DNA of 64,000 nt. Origin: Liriodendron chinense (lineage: Eukaryota > Streptophyta > Magnoliopsida > Magnoliales > Magnoliaceae). The translations under genes were made by a program, and so were the position numbers. Positions 11,725 through 21,340 of this stretch are shown one piece after another. Within the stretch, counting starts at the first letter, position 1, and every line of letters begins with the position of its first letter. The notes under the pieces are model-generated. The model was not told the origin of the DNA, did no database searches, and saw nothing but the letters and a program-made list of their open reading frames with translations. The DNA lies in assembly GCA_003013855.2 (NCBI GenBank), contig ML058484.1, forward strand, positions 9,225,344 through 9,289,343, given 5' to 3'.

Positions 11725-13300
11725 TGTCTTGGTTGCCCTCACTTAAAGCACGTAAAATGAGTGATGTTTTGCCCCATCTTTGATGCACTAGCCTCGTGTC
11801 TATAACCACCTCCTCCTGGATTGAGATTTGACTTCATTGTTGAGCGTTGGCCCATTGTCTGTTGACCTATTGGAGGTCTTGTAGTTGTCTTACGTAGGAA
11901 ATTAGCATATTGCCTCATCATTAATGATGGTCCTTGTGGAGCACCAAATCATCTCCAAAGTCCCCAATCAATTATCTCATTGGCTTTTAATGCAAGTTTG
12001 TATGCATTGAACATCTTAAATACATCCTTGAAAGCCAATTCATTTTTTTTTTTTAATGTCTGGGTTCAGATCATTAAGATATCTTGTAATTTTTTTTCTT
12101 CGTACTCACGAAACTTTGCCCGTGATGTCAATATATAAAACTCCATGTATTCATTTACCGATTTGTTCTCTTAACGTAGATTGTGACATGTTTGATAGAG
12201 GTCATAGGTATAAGTCATGGATAAGAACTTACTTTTCAACTTCCTTTTCATCTTTTCCAATGTTGTCAAATCGCATATGCAATCATGTGCAATCGCACAA
12301 TCGCATATGCGACCACATATTTTTTTATAGATTAAAAATAAAAAATAGGAGAAAATGTAAAAAAATATAAGAAACTAAGGGGGACTTTCCTAAGTTAATG
12401 GATAACTAATTTTACATATTTAAAATACATTTGAGAAAAATAAAATCAATTAAACAATGAATTAAACATCAAGTCATCAACGTTCAACAATATAGTTAAC
12501 AGGTAAGAAGTAACAACAAAATCAACAAGCTATTTATTTTTTATTGTAGAAAATCAACAAGCTATCTTCCTTGAAACTTGAAAGCGCTTGAATCTTGATC
12601 TTCCAACTTGCAACTTCCAAGAGAGAGAGAGAGAGAGATTAAGACTGCTTGGAAGTAGGAAATGTGGGAGAGAGGGAGTGATTAAGACCACTTGGAATTA
12701 AGAAATGTAAGAGAAGAAGAGAGTAAGAGAGTTTTGGCGTGAGAATATTGCAGATGGAAGATGTTTGGAAGCCTTTTTACAGGCAAAAATTGTTTGCTTT
12801 TTGCAAAAATAAAAAATAAAAAATTTAATGTGCGGTGGCCAATATGTGATTGCATATGTTGTATGCGATTGCATACATCGCATATGCGATCACATATTTT
12901 TGCATATGTGCCATGATCACATATGCCATGATTGCATATGTGATTTGCATATGGATATGCGCATATGTGATCTGCATGTGGATATGCGCATATGCGGTCG
13001 CACATGACAACAATGATCTTTTCCCAAGAATTTACTTCTTACCTTGACGGATATGTTCGGCTTGGAGATCGTCCCACCATGCTAACATGTAACTAGAAAA
13101 CTTCATAGCTACTAACTTAACTTTTTTATTGTCCTGTAATTTTCTTGTATTCGAACACCTTTTCCACTAAGCCAATCGATGAAGTTATCAAAATGCAACT
13201 AACCATGGAATTGCGGATTTTTACCTTAATTTTGGATTCTTTCCAACAATTAAATGATTCGAGCATTAGTGTCTTCACAAATTGGGGCCACCCGTTGTTG
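11725..13300 (-). pseudogene. Ty3/gypsy gag remnant, split by a TIR element
   Basis: On the minus strand, 13250-13020 reads LVEKVFEYKK and then KLVAMKFSSYMLAWWDDLQ (usual ERVFEYKD.. KVKLVA.KL.G.A..WW..L). The segment 11921-11739 is a basic RQYANFLRKTTTRP-like linker followed by a broken CFKC zinc knuckle. The gag core is interrupted by the element at 12263-13010, which duplicated CAATG. Stops and frame changes occur throughout. Confidence 0.75.
12263..13010. mobile_element. TIR element with CGCATATGCG-rich ends
   Basis: The ends are TTGTCA...TGACAA, flanked by CAATG at 12258-12262 and 13011-13015. Both ends are packed with variants of CGCATATGCG/GATCACATATGC, running inward about 60 bp on the left and about 170 bp on the right. 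The middle is AT-rich, with a (GA)n tract at about 12620-12639. It interrupts the gag remnant. There is no transposase, so it is non-autonomous. The superfamily is unclear, since a 5-bp duplication is unusual for the common plant TIR superfamilies. Confidence 0.65.
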
Positions 13301-13550
13301 GTTAGGACCTAGGTGGGGACTTTCCTCTGTGTCCACGTACTCCAACTTCAGTCTCATAATTTCTTCCATGTCGAAACTCTCCCACTTGATGAGTGAGATT
13401 GCCTACTGTATGAGTGAGTTGATCCAATGCTCTATGAGTGCACAGATCAATTGGGTCACACAAACTCTTCCTTTGTCACCCCTTTTGAAGCCATTAGGAG
13501 ATGATGTAGAGTTAAAAATCCCCAAAGATGACCCGCTTTAATACCAAATA

Positions 13551-14500
13551 GTGCAAGCCAGTTATCGAGTCAATAAGATCTTGATATTTGGATTACAAAG
13601 AAAGAAATGAACAAGAGTACACCCACCAGAATATTTAAGTAGAGAGGGAGAGAACTTTATTAATATCAAACTTCTTCTTATTCAATACTTAAAGAAAACT
13701 CATCATTTTGGAATGCCTACCTCCTACACCACCTCCTCTTTTACAGACCTTAAATGAAAATCCCCCTAACTATTAACACCTAAGATTGCAACAATTCTAA
13801 TAATAGTAAAAGTAAATCTAAGAAATAACTCTCAAAATATTCAATCACATCTTCAAATCCCACCATATCTTTGACCACATTCCCCCCATATCCTCAATCA
13901 CATCTTTAAATCAGCCTCCATATCTTCAATCACATCCCCTCTTATCTTCCACAAACAATAAATTGTAGTTCTTAATATTTAGGCCCTAAATCTATCAATA
14001 AATAGTCCAAAATAAGCATATGTTGGGCCCTATAGTGGGCTGTGGGCCTGCATTGTTGGGTCTTACGGTTGGTCGTGGTCCTACATCATATTGAGTGAGC
14101 CCAACCATGTAAATACTCTTTTTCGTTCTAAATACAACTCGAAACCTAGATACGAAGATCTGATAGGTACTCGAGCCCGATCAGATCCCGGTTTGGGTCT
14201 TCAGGAATAAGACGCAGACCAAAAAGGACCTAGACTTAGCAAGACCTGAACCTGTTAGCCCGGGTTCGGGTACTATAGGATTCGACCCAAACCCGACCCT
14301 TTGACAGCACTGTGACATGGGCCACACAAGAGAAAACAATGCACAACCACTCAAAGACCACCATTATAGCGTGGTGGCGCACATGATGGACTGGACAGGT
14401 TGGATGCCATGCCATACACGACAATGACTATAGAACAAGCATCTTCTACGACATTGCAGAGGATTCGACCTCCTAAAATAAGAAAATTTCGAAAGAATGC
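13551..14500 (-). mobile_element. Putative 5' LTR region of the decayed minus-strand element
   Basis: Lies directly beyond the PBS-like site on the minus strand and contains no gene. The sequence resembles LTR material, with AT-rich and CAC-rich segments near 13840-13940, but no matching copy is found on the other side of the element. The boundary at about 14500 is arbitrary. Confidence 0.3.
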
Positions 14501-14507
14501 CCCAAAA

Positions 14508-14806
14508 AACCTAAGGGGCCGTTTGGATGCCTGAGACTTCCGTAAAACGTAGCAAACTTACAGATGGTGTTTGGGGGAGAAAAGTTACAGGTAACTTTCT
14601 TATAGGAAAAGGATCCGAAAATCTCACATGGAGAAATGTTGTTTTTCAAGTTGCCTGTAGCTTTCTTACAGGCAACGGTTTGAAATTTCAAATTCGAAAT
14701 TCCTTATGAAAATCGCAGGTTCATTGAAGGCTCTTGTAGGATGAGGCAGACGGTAGGTTTACTTATACGGAAGCCGGTAGGTGGCCTTCTCCCTCTCTCT
14801 CAACAA

Positions 14807-14846
<40 letters not shown>

Positions 14847-14960
14847 GTCCAGCTCCAGTAGAAGGATGCCCTAAAACCCTCTTCTTCTTCTTTTTCTTTT
14901 TTCCCTCTTCATCAATTTTTTTAAAAAAAATCTTGCGTCGGGCTTGAAAGGGGAGGGGGG
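14508..14960. repeat. MITE-like fragment and (CT)n tract
   Basis: Begins near AGGGGCCGTTTGGATGCC (14513 onward), a typical end of hAT or Harbinger-type MITEs, followed by inverted GTAACTTTC/GAAAGTTAC-like motifs. The right end is not clear. A (CT)n microsatellite lies at 14808-14846. Confidence 0.45.
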
Positions 14961-14976
14961 ATTTTTACGGTAATAG

Positions 14977-15238
14977 CCTTGAGGTGTGGCTATTTTTAAT
15001 AAAAGTCCAATTTCTCGTCTGGTTCATCTTTTTTAACCTTTTGATGAGAAATTATAATTTTATGGTAAAAAATCCCCTACGACCGACCCCCGGGCACTAT
15101 GAAATATGGTTTCCCTTGAGCACATGGTGGTCGGAAGGGCATTCTCGACTGTAAAACTTTCAATTTCTCGTCAAAAGGCTAAAAAAGATGAGCCAGACGA
15201 GAAATTGGACTTTTAGTAAAAAGAGCCACACCTCAGGG
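14977..15238. mobile_element. Foldback element with 77-bp inverted arms
   Basis: The left arm (14977-15053) and right arm (15162-15238) are near-perfect inverted copies: each contains GAGGTGTGGCT and AAGTCCAATTTCTCGTCTGG or its complement. The 108-bp centre is unrelated to the arms. There is no coding capacity. A transcript would form a long hairpin, a plausible small-RNA source. Confidence 0.75.
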
Positions 15239-15266
15239 TTGTTGTAGTAACAATCGCCGGAAGGGG

Positions 15267-15775
15267 AGCGAACTAGGTGTTACCCGGGTAACAGCGTAGT
15301 GGGTGTTACCCCTACCGTTGGGCTCACCTTGATGATTTTATGTTTATCCACTTCGTCCACCCATTTCTAAAGATCATTTTAGGACGGGTTAATAAAATTT
15401 ATGTAGATCAAAATCTTAGGTGGACCACACCATATGAAAACAGTGGTGATTGAGTGAGTCACCATTAAAAATTCCAAAGGGCCCATAGTAACGATTTCTT
15501 AGTGTTTATTTGCAATCCAACCTGTTGATAATGTCAAGAGGATCGAAATATAAGATCTATACAAAACTTTTATGCCCAAAAAATGTTTTGAATCACTGTT
15601 TCTATTAGTATAGTACATATGAGATTTGGATCTTCTTATGATTTGGAATAGAGTCCTAAAATGAGATGGAAACACAAATGGACGGCATGGATGTACAAAA
15701 AATGTATCAAGGTAGGCCCCACACGGTCAAGTTAACACCCACCTAAGCTGTTACCAGGGTAACAGCTAATTCGCT
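15267..15775. mobile_element. Palindromic foldback MITE, 509 bp
   Basis: The termini are inverted repeats: AGCGAACTAG.TGTTACCC and its near complement ending TAATTCGCT, with GGTAACAGC inside both. The arms carry the family module (TTTATCCACTTCGTCCACCC; CATTTTAGG; GTGGACCACACCA) on opposite strands, so the whole element can fold. No clear target duplication is visible. Confidence 0.7.
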
Positions 15776-15789
15776 GCTTGAGACTGATG

Positions 15790-16270
15790 CAGTGGGCCAG
15801 GGGCTACTGGATGTTGCTATGTGGAGCCACCATCTTCTGGGTGTTTTATCCATGCCGTTTATCCATTTTTCCATATTATTCTAGGGCCTGATCCAAAAAA
15901 TGAGGCAGATCTGAACTTCAGGAGGACCACACCACAGGAAAATAGTAGTAATTGAATGTCCACCATTAAAAATCTCCTAGGCCCACTGTAATGTTTGTTT
16001 GACATCCAACCTGTTGATTAGGTCATAAGGACCTGGATGAAGGGAAAAAAATATCAGTTTGATCCAAAACTTTCATGGCTGCCAAGAGGTTTTTTAATGG
16101 TGGGCGTTCAATCAACACTGTTTCATGTGATGTGGTCCACTTGAGATTTGGATCTACCTTATTTTTGGGCCCATGCCCTAAAATGATCTGAAAAAATGGC
16201 CAGATGCCGTGGATGAAACACATGCATTATGGTGGGGGCCATGGAGCACCAACCAGTAGGCACCCCAACA
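15790..16270. mobile_element. Palindromic foldback MITE, same family
   Basis: The left arm (GGTGTTTTATCCATGCCGTT, then CATTTTTCCATATT) is mirrored at the right end (GGATGAAACACATGCATTATGG). The central part AATGTTTGTTTGACATCCAA through GGATGAAGGG to TTTTAATGGTGGGCGTTCAA gives the family consensus. No ORF. Confidence 0.7.
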
Positions 16271-16289
16271 TTAAAAGCCAAACCACCTC

Positions 16290-16350
16290 TTCTCTGTCGG
16301 CCCTACCATGATTTATGTGTTTTATCCATGCCATCTATCTATTTCGAATT
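16290..16350. repeat. Left part of a foldback MITE split by the Tat element
   Basis: The start of the family module (CCTACCATGATTTATGTGTT) stops at 16350 where the LTR element is inserted. The module resumes at 24885 (TTTAGAATATCATCCCAAAA) and continues to about 25060. The target duplication is ATCAT at 16351-16355 and 24880-24884. Confidence 0.8.
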
Positions 16351-16355
16351 ATCAT

Positions 16356-17229
16356 TGTTATAGTCAAAATAGCGGAGATCAACTATTAGCGGCCGATATT
16401 TTCATGATTTCCTGATTCTGCGAGCGCCTATTCAACTCTCGAGATCATCTGCTCGAGGCTCGCAGGTTAGATAATACGGAGTGCCTATTCGACTCTCGAG
16501 ATCATCTGCTCGAAGCTCGCAGGTTGGATAATACGGAGCGCCTATTCGACTCTCGAGATCATCTGCTCGAGGCTCGCAGGTTGGATAAATACGGAGCGCG
16601 ATTATCAAGGCTTCGAGCTCTTATGACCGATAGTCGGATATAACAAGGCAGGAGATTTCCTTCTCGACCCGCGAGCAGTCCTTCTCGCAATTCGTTGAAT
16701 GGAGTTACATCTCAATATGTGAGCATCTGGTCTCGCGAGTATCTCTCGTCGTGCGAGCAGCTTTTATTAATGACCAGTGATGACGTCTCTCATTCTTTTA
16801 GTACCAGCAGCCCGTATAGGCCGATTTCGGGCTTATTTCCGTTTATGGCTCCGAGTCTCAAGGGATCATTATCAAGGAACGTGCTCGACCGGGTGACTAA
16901 TTGGATTAGATTGTTTCGAGGATAAGTAGGATAAACGTCCTATCCTATGAAATCAGTCGATGATCTCGGCATCTAACATAACAGAGTGGGACATTCGAGT
17001 CTATAAATGGATGGTTTTATCATTAAAAGGTACACAATACTCAATCTTTAACCCCCGTTGGTTAGTTCTCTTTTCTACCTCACCCTATCTGACTTAAGCA
17101 TCGGAGGGCCAACGGCTGGACGCAGGGCCACCCTTAGTTGCTTTCGGACTCCTTTCAGGTCCACGGAGAAAAAAGCTTGGAGAGAAGGTGAACATTTGGA
17201 GGACCCTGTTACAGAGTTCGACGTAAACA
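16356..17229 (+). repeat. 5' LTR of the Tat element
   Basis: 874 bp. U3 holds three copies of a roughly 58-bp unit (about 16418-16596) with CTCGAGATCATCTGCTCGAG and GCTCGCAGGTT. A TATA-like TCTATAAATGG lies near 17000. It ends ACGTAAACA. Confidence 0.9.
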
Positions 17230-17231
17230 GT

Positions 17232-17250
17232 TTGACGCCGTCTGTGGGAA
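17232..17250 (+). other. Primer binding site of the Tat element
   Basis: TTGACGCCGTCTGTGGGAA lies two bases after the LTR end. It has the form seen in plant Tat elements (TGGCGCCGTCTGTGGG). I do not assign the tRNA. Confidence 0.65.
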
Positions 17251-17254
17251 CAAT

Positions 17255-18207
17255 TTGATCATCACAGCCAATCGTTCTACCATTGATCAAAATCCTTCCA
17301 CCATGCCTCCTAAGAAGACGGTTCATCCTTCCACATCAAGGCAAACATTACCTCCTCCTGACGTGACGGAATCAGTACCTGTTCCTCCAATCACTTCGAC
17401 AGGCATCCCTCATGGAGATCCTAACGTGCCTTCCCAGAATCCATTATTCGAGGCTTCTGGAAATCAAGAAGACGCCATGTGTTTCCTCGGAAACACACTC
17501 CTAAACCTCAGCGCTGGATTTCAAGCCCTGTCAAATCGACTCGATCAGCATTTCTTGGGGCCTCAGAGGCTACCTTCCGAAGGGTTACCTGCACAACCCA
17601 TACCGGTGGCTTCCAGACACTCTGTGGATGAACCACAGGCCCAACCAAATCATCCTCCACCCAACCGAATGCCGGTTGGCAACCAACCCCCTGTGCAACC
17701 TCCACATTCCATACATTCTAGCGCTTCTCGCCAACAGCAGCCTCAGGGTCCACCGTCAAAACGTCAGGTTATACTTTACCATGGGAAGGAGATCTTCAAA
17801 GAATCCATGATCGTTTTGACGACATGGAGCAGCGCTATCAGGCAAATCGACCATCTGTCGTTGTGGCAACGATACATCAATCTGAGTCCCCCTTCACTAG
17901 CGAAGTCATGGAGGCACCATTGCCTAGAAAGTATCGTACGCCTGTTATCACCCCATATACAGGTATTGACGACCCTCTTGAACACCTGAAAACATATAGG
18001 TCTCTTATGGAACTAGAGGGACATGGCTCGGAAATCACGTGTAGGGCTTTTTCCCTAACATTGAAGGAAGCAGCTCGTACGTGGTTCCGGGGGCTAAAGC
18101 CTCGATCTATCGGCTCCTTTTCACAGTTATCAGAGTTGTTCCTTTCTCAATTCATGAGAAGCATTCGTATTAAGAAGCCAGCGTCCCATCTAATGGATTT
18201 GAAATAG
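17255..18207 (+). pseudogene. Tat gag, frameshifted and with a nonsense codon
   Basis: The N-terminal part reads in one frame from 17255 (proline- and glutamine-rich: PPKKTVHPSTSRQTLPPPDV). It must change frame near 17785 to continue as RFDDMEQRYQANRPSVVV and the conserved capsid part ITPYTGIDDPLEHLKTYRSL, FSLTLKEAARTWFRGLKP, SFSQLSELFLSQFM. At 18205-18207 a TAG replaces an expected glutamine codon (...DLK stop QHVEIIKEFTVRF). The same frame then continues into the 18214-19815 ORF. So gag is broken at least twice. Gag would form the particle that packages element RNA. Confidence 0.85.
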
Positions 18208-18213
18208 CAGCAT

Positions 18214-19815
18214 GTGGAGATAATAAAGGAGTTCACAGTACGGTTCACTGCCGAAGCCGTTCAAACTGAAGGTTATACTGAAGAAAAAGGTCTCACCGCC
18301 CTCATAGCAGAAATCACGAGCGAGAAATTCAGGTTTGCCTTAGATAAAAGCCCTCCAAAAACTATGGCAGAGTTCCAAACCAAAGCTCAGAAGTATATCA
18401 ATGCAGAGGAAGTTGCACTGGCACGTCATGGTGCACAGGGTAAGAAGCGCAAGCCGGAGGAAACCTCTTCTTCAGATAAAAAATATCGTCGTGACCGGCG
18501 GGATCGCTCTCCCAAGAAACCTTATTCTGGTAAATATCATAACTACACTCCTCTCAATCGATATCATGAAAAGGTGTTAATGGAGATCAAGCATAAACCA
18601 TATGTAAAATGGCCTGCAAAGATCAAATCTGATCCTGAAAAGAGAGATAAGAATAAGTTCTGTTACTTCCACAAAGATCACGGGCATAGGACCCAAGACT
18701 GCATATCTCTACGAGATCACATCGAAGCCCTCATTCGAAAGGGCCATCTCCAAGATTATGTTGCTCGTCAAGGTCGATCACCAGAAAGGGCAAAAGCCTC
18801 GCCACGCCAAAAGGAGCCGTCTCATCGTCATACTTCACAAGAGAACGTTGAACCTACTGGAGAAATCCGCACCATTGTCGGAGGACCAGCTTGCGGGGGC
18901 GACTCTAAGGCTTCAAGGAAAGCATACACTCGGAAGGCGTCTAAAGAGCCCCAGCATATCTATTGGCTGGAACAGGCACCCAGCGCGTCAAAAGCCAGTC
19001 ATCCTCTGATTTCCTTCTCCCTCGAAGATGCAGTGGGAATTCACTTCCCTCACGAAGACTCCATTGTAGTCGCACTAAAGGTATCAAATTATCTAACTCA
19101 TCATATTATGGTAGATACAGGTAGCTCAGCCGATATTCTGTACCTGGAGGCTTTCAACAAAATGGCACTTGCCAGAAGTCTACTCAAGCCAGTCTCGACT
19201 CCCCTCATCGGCTTCGGGGGCGAGGTGGTAACGCCTGAAGGAAGCATTGATCTTCCAGTCACTTTTGGGGAGAGTCCAGCGAAGACTACCATCTTCATAA
19301 ACTTCTTCGTGGTAGATAAAAAATCAGCATATAACGCCATTTTGGGGCGACCATCGCTTAATAAGGTTGGGGCAGCTTTACATCCTTTGTATTTGTGCGT
19401 CAAGTTCCGTACCCCAAATGGTGTTGGGTTTGTACGAGGAAATCAGAAAGAGGCCCGGTCCTGTTATGAGATAGCCCTACAAGACCGAAAGAAAGCGCAA
19501 GCAGCACCCATTATGATGATAGCACAAGATTCACCTAACCCCTCGACGGACAACTCGTTAGATCCAAGAGAGAACGCCCTCCAATCGGGAACTCCTGGGG
19601 AAGATACAGTGGCGATTCACTTAACCCAAGACGACTCGTCCAAAGTTGTTTACATGGGATCCTCTTTGAAGATTGCCTTCCGGGATGAGTTGACCCGTCT
19701 CCTCACCGAATACCAAGACGTGTTCGCTTGGTCTCATAAAGATATGCCAGGCATCGACCCCAACGTCATCGCACATCGTCTGAATATCAACCCGAAGCAT
19801 AAGCCCGTACACTAG
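18214..19815 (+). pseudogene. Tat gag C-terminus, zinc knuckle, protease and start of RT
   Basis: Residues about 1-70 finish the capsid domain (EFTVRFTAEAVQTEGYTEEK). A basic region follows, then a zinc knuckle CYFHKDHGHRTQDC at about residue 150 (CX2HX4HX4C). The aspartic protease lies at about 290-400, with active site VDTGSSADILYL and the downstream AILGRPSLN. The start of RT (EYQDVFAWSHKDMPGIDP) is at about 505. The ORF ends at TAG 19813-19815 in place of glutamine (usual KPV.Q..R.F), and RT continues only about 30 codons further to VDYPK before the deletion. The ATG at 18214 is not the natural start, since the frame is continuous with gag upstream of the TAG. Confidence 0.85.
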
Positions 19816-19900
19816 CGCCGACGTGCCTTCACTGCAGAAAAGCAAATGGCAATCAAAGCTGAAGTCGAGAAGCTGCTTACGGTCAATTTCATAAAAGAAG

Positions 19901-20700
19901 TTGACTACCCAAAATAGGTTCGCAATAGTAGGGGTCGATTATTTCAGCAAATGGGCCGAGGCAGAACCATTAGCCAAAATCACTGAGAAACAAACTACTA
20001 AGTTCATATGGAGGAATATCATATGCCGTTATGGGCTCCCCCACACTATAATTACCGACAATGGAACGCAGTTTGACAATGCAGCTTTCGATGAATTTTG
20101 TGAAAAGTGGAAGATACGTAACATCCGCACCTCTCCGTATCATCCTCAGGCAAATGGGCAAGTTGAGGCGGTGAATAAAATCATTAAGCACCACTTAAAG
20201 ACCAAGCTTGGTGAATGTAAAGGTATATGGCCCGAACTTCTGCCAGAAGTATTATGGGCATATAGAACAACGACTCGTACATCAACAGGCGAAACCCCTT
20301 TCTACCTAGCATTTGGTGTCGACGCAGTAGTACCAGTGGAAGCTCAAGTGCCCTCGTACCGGATCGAGCAGTATAACCCCGCAAGTAATCAGGAAAGTCT
20401 TCGACTTCATCTCGATCTCTTGGAAGATAAAGAAATACCTCCCAGATGCGAGCAGCCGCATATCAACAACGCATTGCTCGCTATCGAAATGCTAAAGTTC
20501 GCCCTAGAGCTTTCCAGCTCGGTGATTTAGTCTTCAGGCAGAACCTCAGAGTTCCTGCTCGGTCGCTTGATCCAAATTGGGAAGGCCCGTATCGAGTCAT
20601 CAAAATTGTGCGACCCAGCACTTACTATCTTGAAGATATGCAGGGAAGACCTGTACGTCGCCCTTGGCACGTGGAACATTTGCTACAATATTTCCCTTGA
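19901..20700 (+). pseudogene. Tat integrase, frameshifted
   Basis: The catalytic core is well kept: FAIVGVDYFSKWAEAEPLA (first Asp), HTIITDNGTQFDNAAF (second Asp), SPYHPQANGQVEAVNKIIKH (catalytic Glu), and WAYRTTTRTSTGETPFYLAF. The frame changes near 20435. The C-terminal part continues in another frame at 20446-20700 (RPRAFQLGDLVFRQN, DPNWEGPYRVIKIV), with the GPY/F motif. The N-terminal H2C2 finger is absent because the deletion removed everything between the start of RT and FAIVGVDYF. It would integrate element cDNA if intact. Confidence 0.9.
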
Positions 20701-20734
20701 TGTAACTTTTAACGACTTTCAAATGCCTTATGGA

Positions 20735-20935
20735 TCGAAGAAGCCTTTTGGTCGCTACTCCATTTACTTGGACTAAGAATAGCCCTGAAGAGTATATACA
20801 ATTCTCTTGGCCAATTGCCTACCCTTGGTAGGATTAAATCTCATTCGTTTTGGTCGCAAATCCATTTACTTGGACTTGAATAGCCCCAAAGAGAACACAA
20901 TTCTCTTGGCCGAATTGTCCATCCTTGGTAGGATC
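20735..20935 (+). repeat. Two tandem units of about 90 bp after integrase
   Basis: Two copies of a unit containing TTTTGGTCGC, CCATTTACTTGGACT, AATAGCCC, ACAATTCTCTTGGCC and CCCTTGGTAGGAT. The second copy has inverted GAGAA/TTCTC around ACACAA or CACAA. They are part of the structured 3' non-coding region between pol and the antisense gene. Confidence 0.75.
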
Positions 20936-20940
20936 AAAGT

Positions 20941-21160
20941 CTCAATCGATAGATCAGTCTATCTTCACGGGGGCATGGTCACCACGACCCCCTGGATTGA
21001 GCATAACTCATTTCTCAATCGATAGATCAGTCTATCTCTACGAGGGCATGGTTACCACGACCCCCCGGATTGAGCATAACTCATTTCTTAATCGATAGAT
21101 CAGTCTATCTCCATGGGGGCATGGTCACCACGACCCCCCGGATTGAGCATAACTCATTAC
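20941..21160 (+). repeat. Three tandem units of about 74 bp with conserved fold
   Basis: Units start at 20941, 21014 and 21088. Each has CTCAATC (CTTAATC in the third) paired with a downstream GATTGAG, an internal perfect stem GATAGA-TCAG-TCTATC, and a second arm bounded by G-runs and C-runs around TGGTCACCA. This gives a three-way-junction-like fold in each unit. They lie between the end of integrase (20700) and the 3' end of the antisense gene (21341). Confidence 0.85.
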
Positions 21161-21169
21161 TACTTGTTA

Positions 21170-21232
21170 AACGAGAAGGCATTCATTGCATGAAAGGTGT
21201 TAAACGAGAAGGCATTCATTGCATGAAAGGAA
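21170..21232 (+). repeat. Two direct copies of a 31-bp unit
   Basis: GTTAAACGAGAAGGCATTCA followed by TTGCATGAAAG occurs twice in a row, with a partial third (AAACGAGAG). Confidence 0.85.
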
Positions 21233-21340
21233 AACGAGAGAAAGGAAATAAGAGCAACATCATCAAAAGTATCTATTCATTGATAATCAATTGTTTACAA
21301 AGTTTGCTAATAAGTATAGGAGAAAGAGAAAAAAGGAAAA

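Larger units (their letters stand above)
4870..13550 (-). mobile_element. Decayed Ty3/gypsy retrotransposon with nested insertions
   Basis: Minus-strand remnants occur in the order gag (13300 to 11740), protease region (about 11700 to 10950), RT (10930 to 10126), RNase H (9302 to 8745) and integrase (5962 to 4880). That is the Ty3/gypsy order (RT-RNase H before integrase). Every domain has stops and frameshifts. Three later insertions split it: a solo LTR (5963-8739), an 823-bp insertion (9303-10125) and a TIR element (12263-13010). A primer-binding-site-like minus-strand TTGGTATTAAAGC occurs near 13538-13550, similar to the initiator-Met type TGGTATCAGAGC. Confidence 0.8.

Noticed and set aside
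13538..13550. tRNA gene
   Set aside because: Only a short primer-site-like motif. No cloverleaf or internal promoter boxes.
18205..18213. TAG followed by CAG in the Tat gag as a programmed readthrough site
   Set aside because: The known leaky context is TAG CAR YYA. Here the next codon is CAT, and the element has other nonsense codons and a frameshift, so mutation is simpler.
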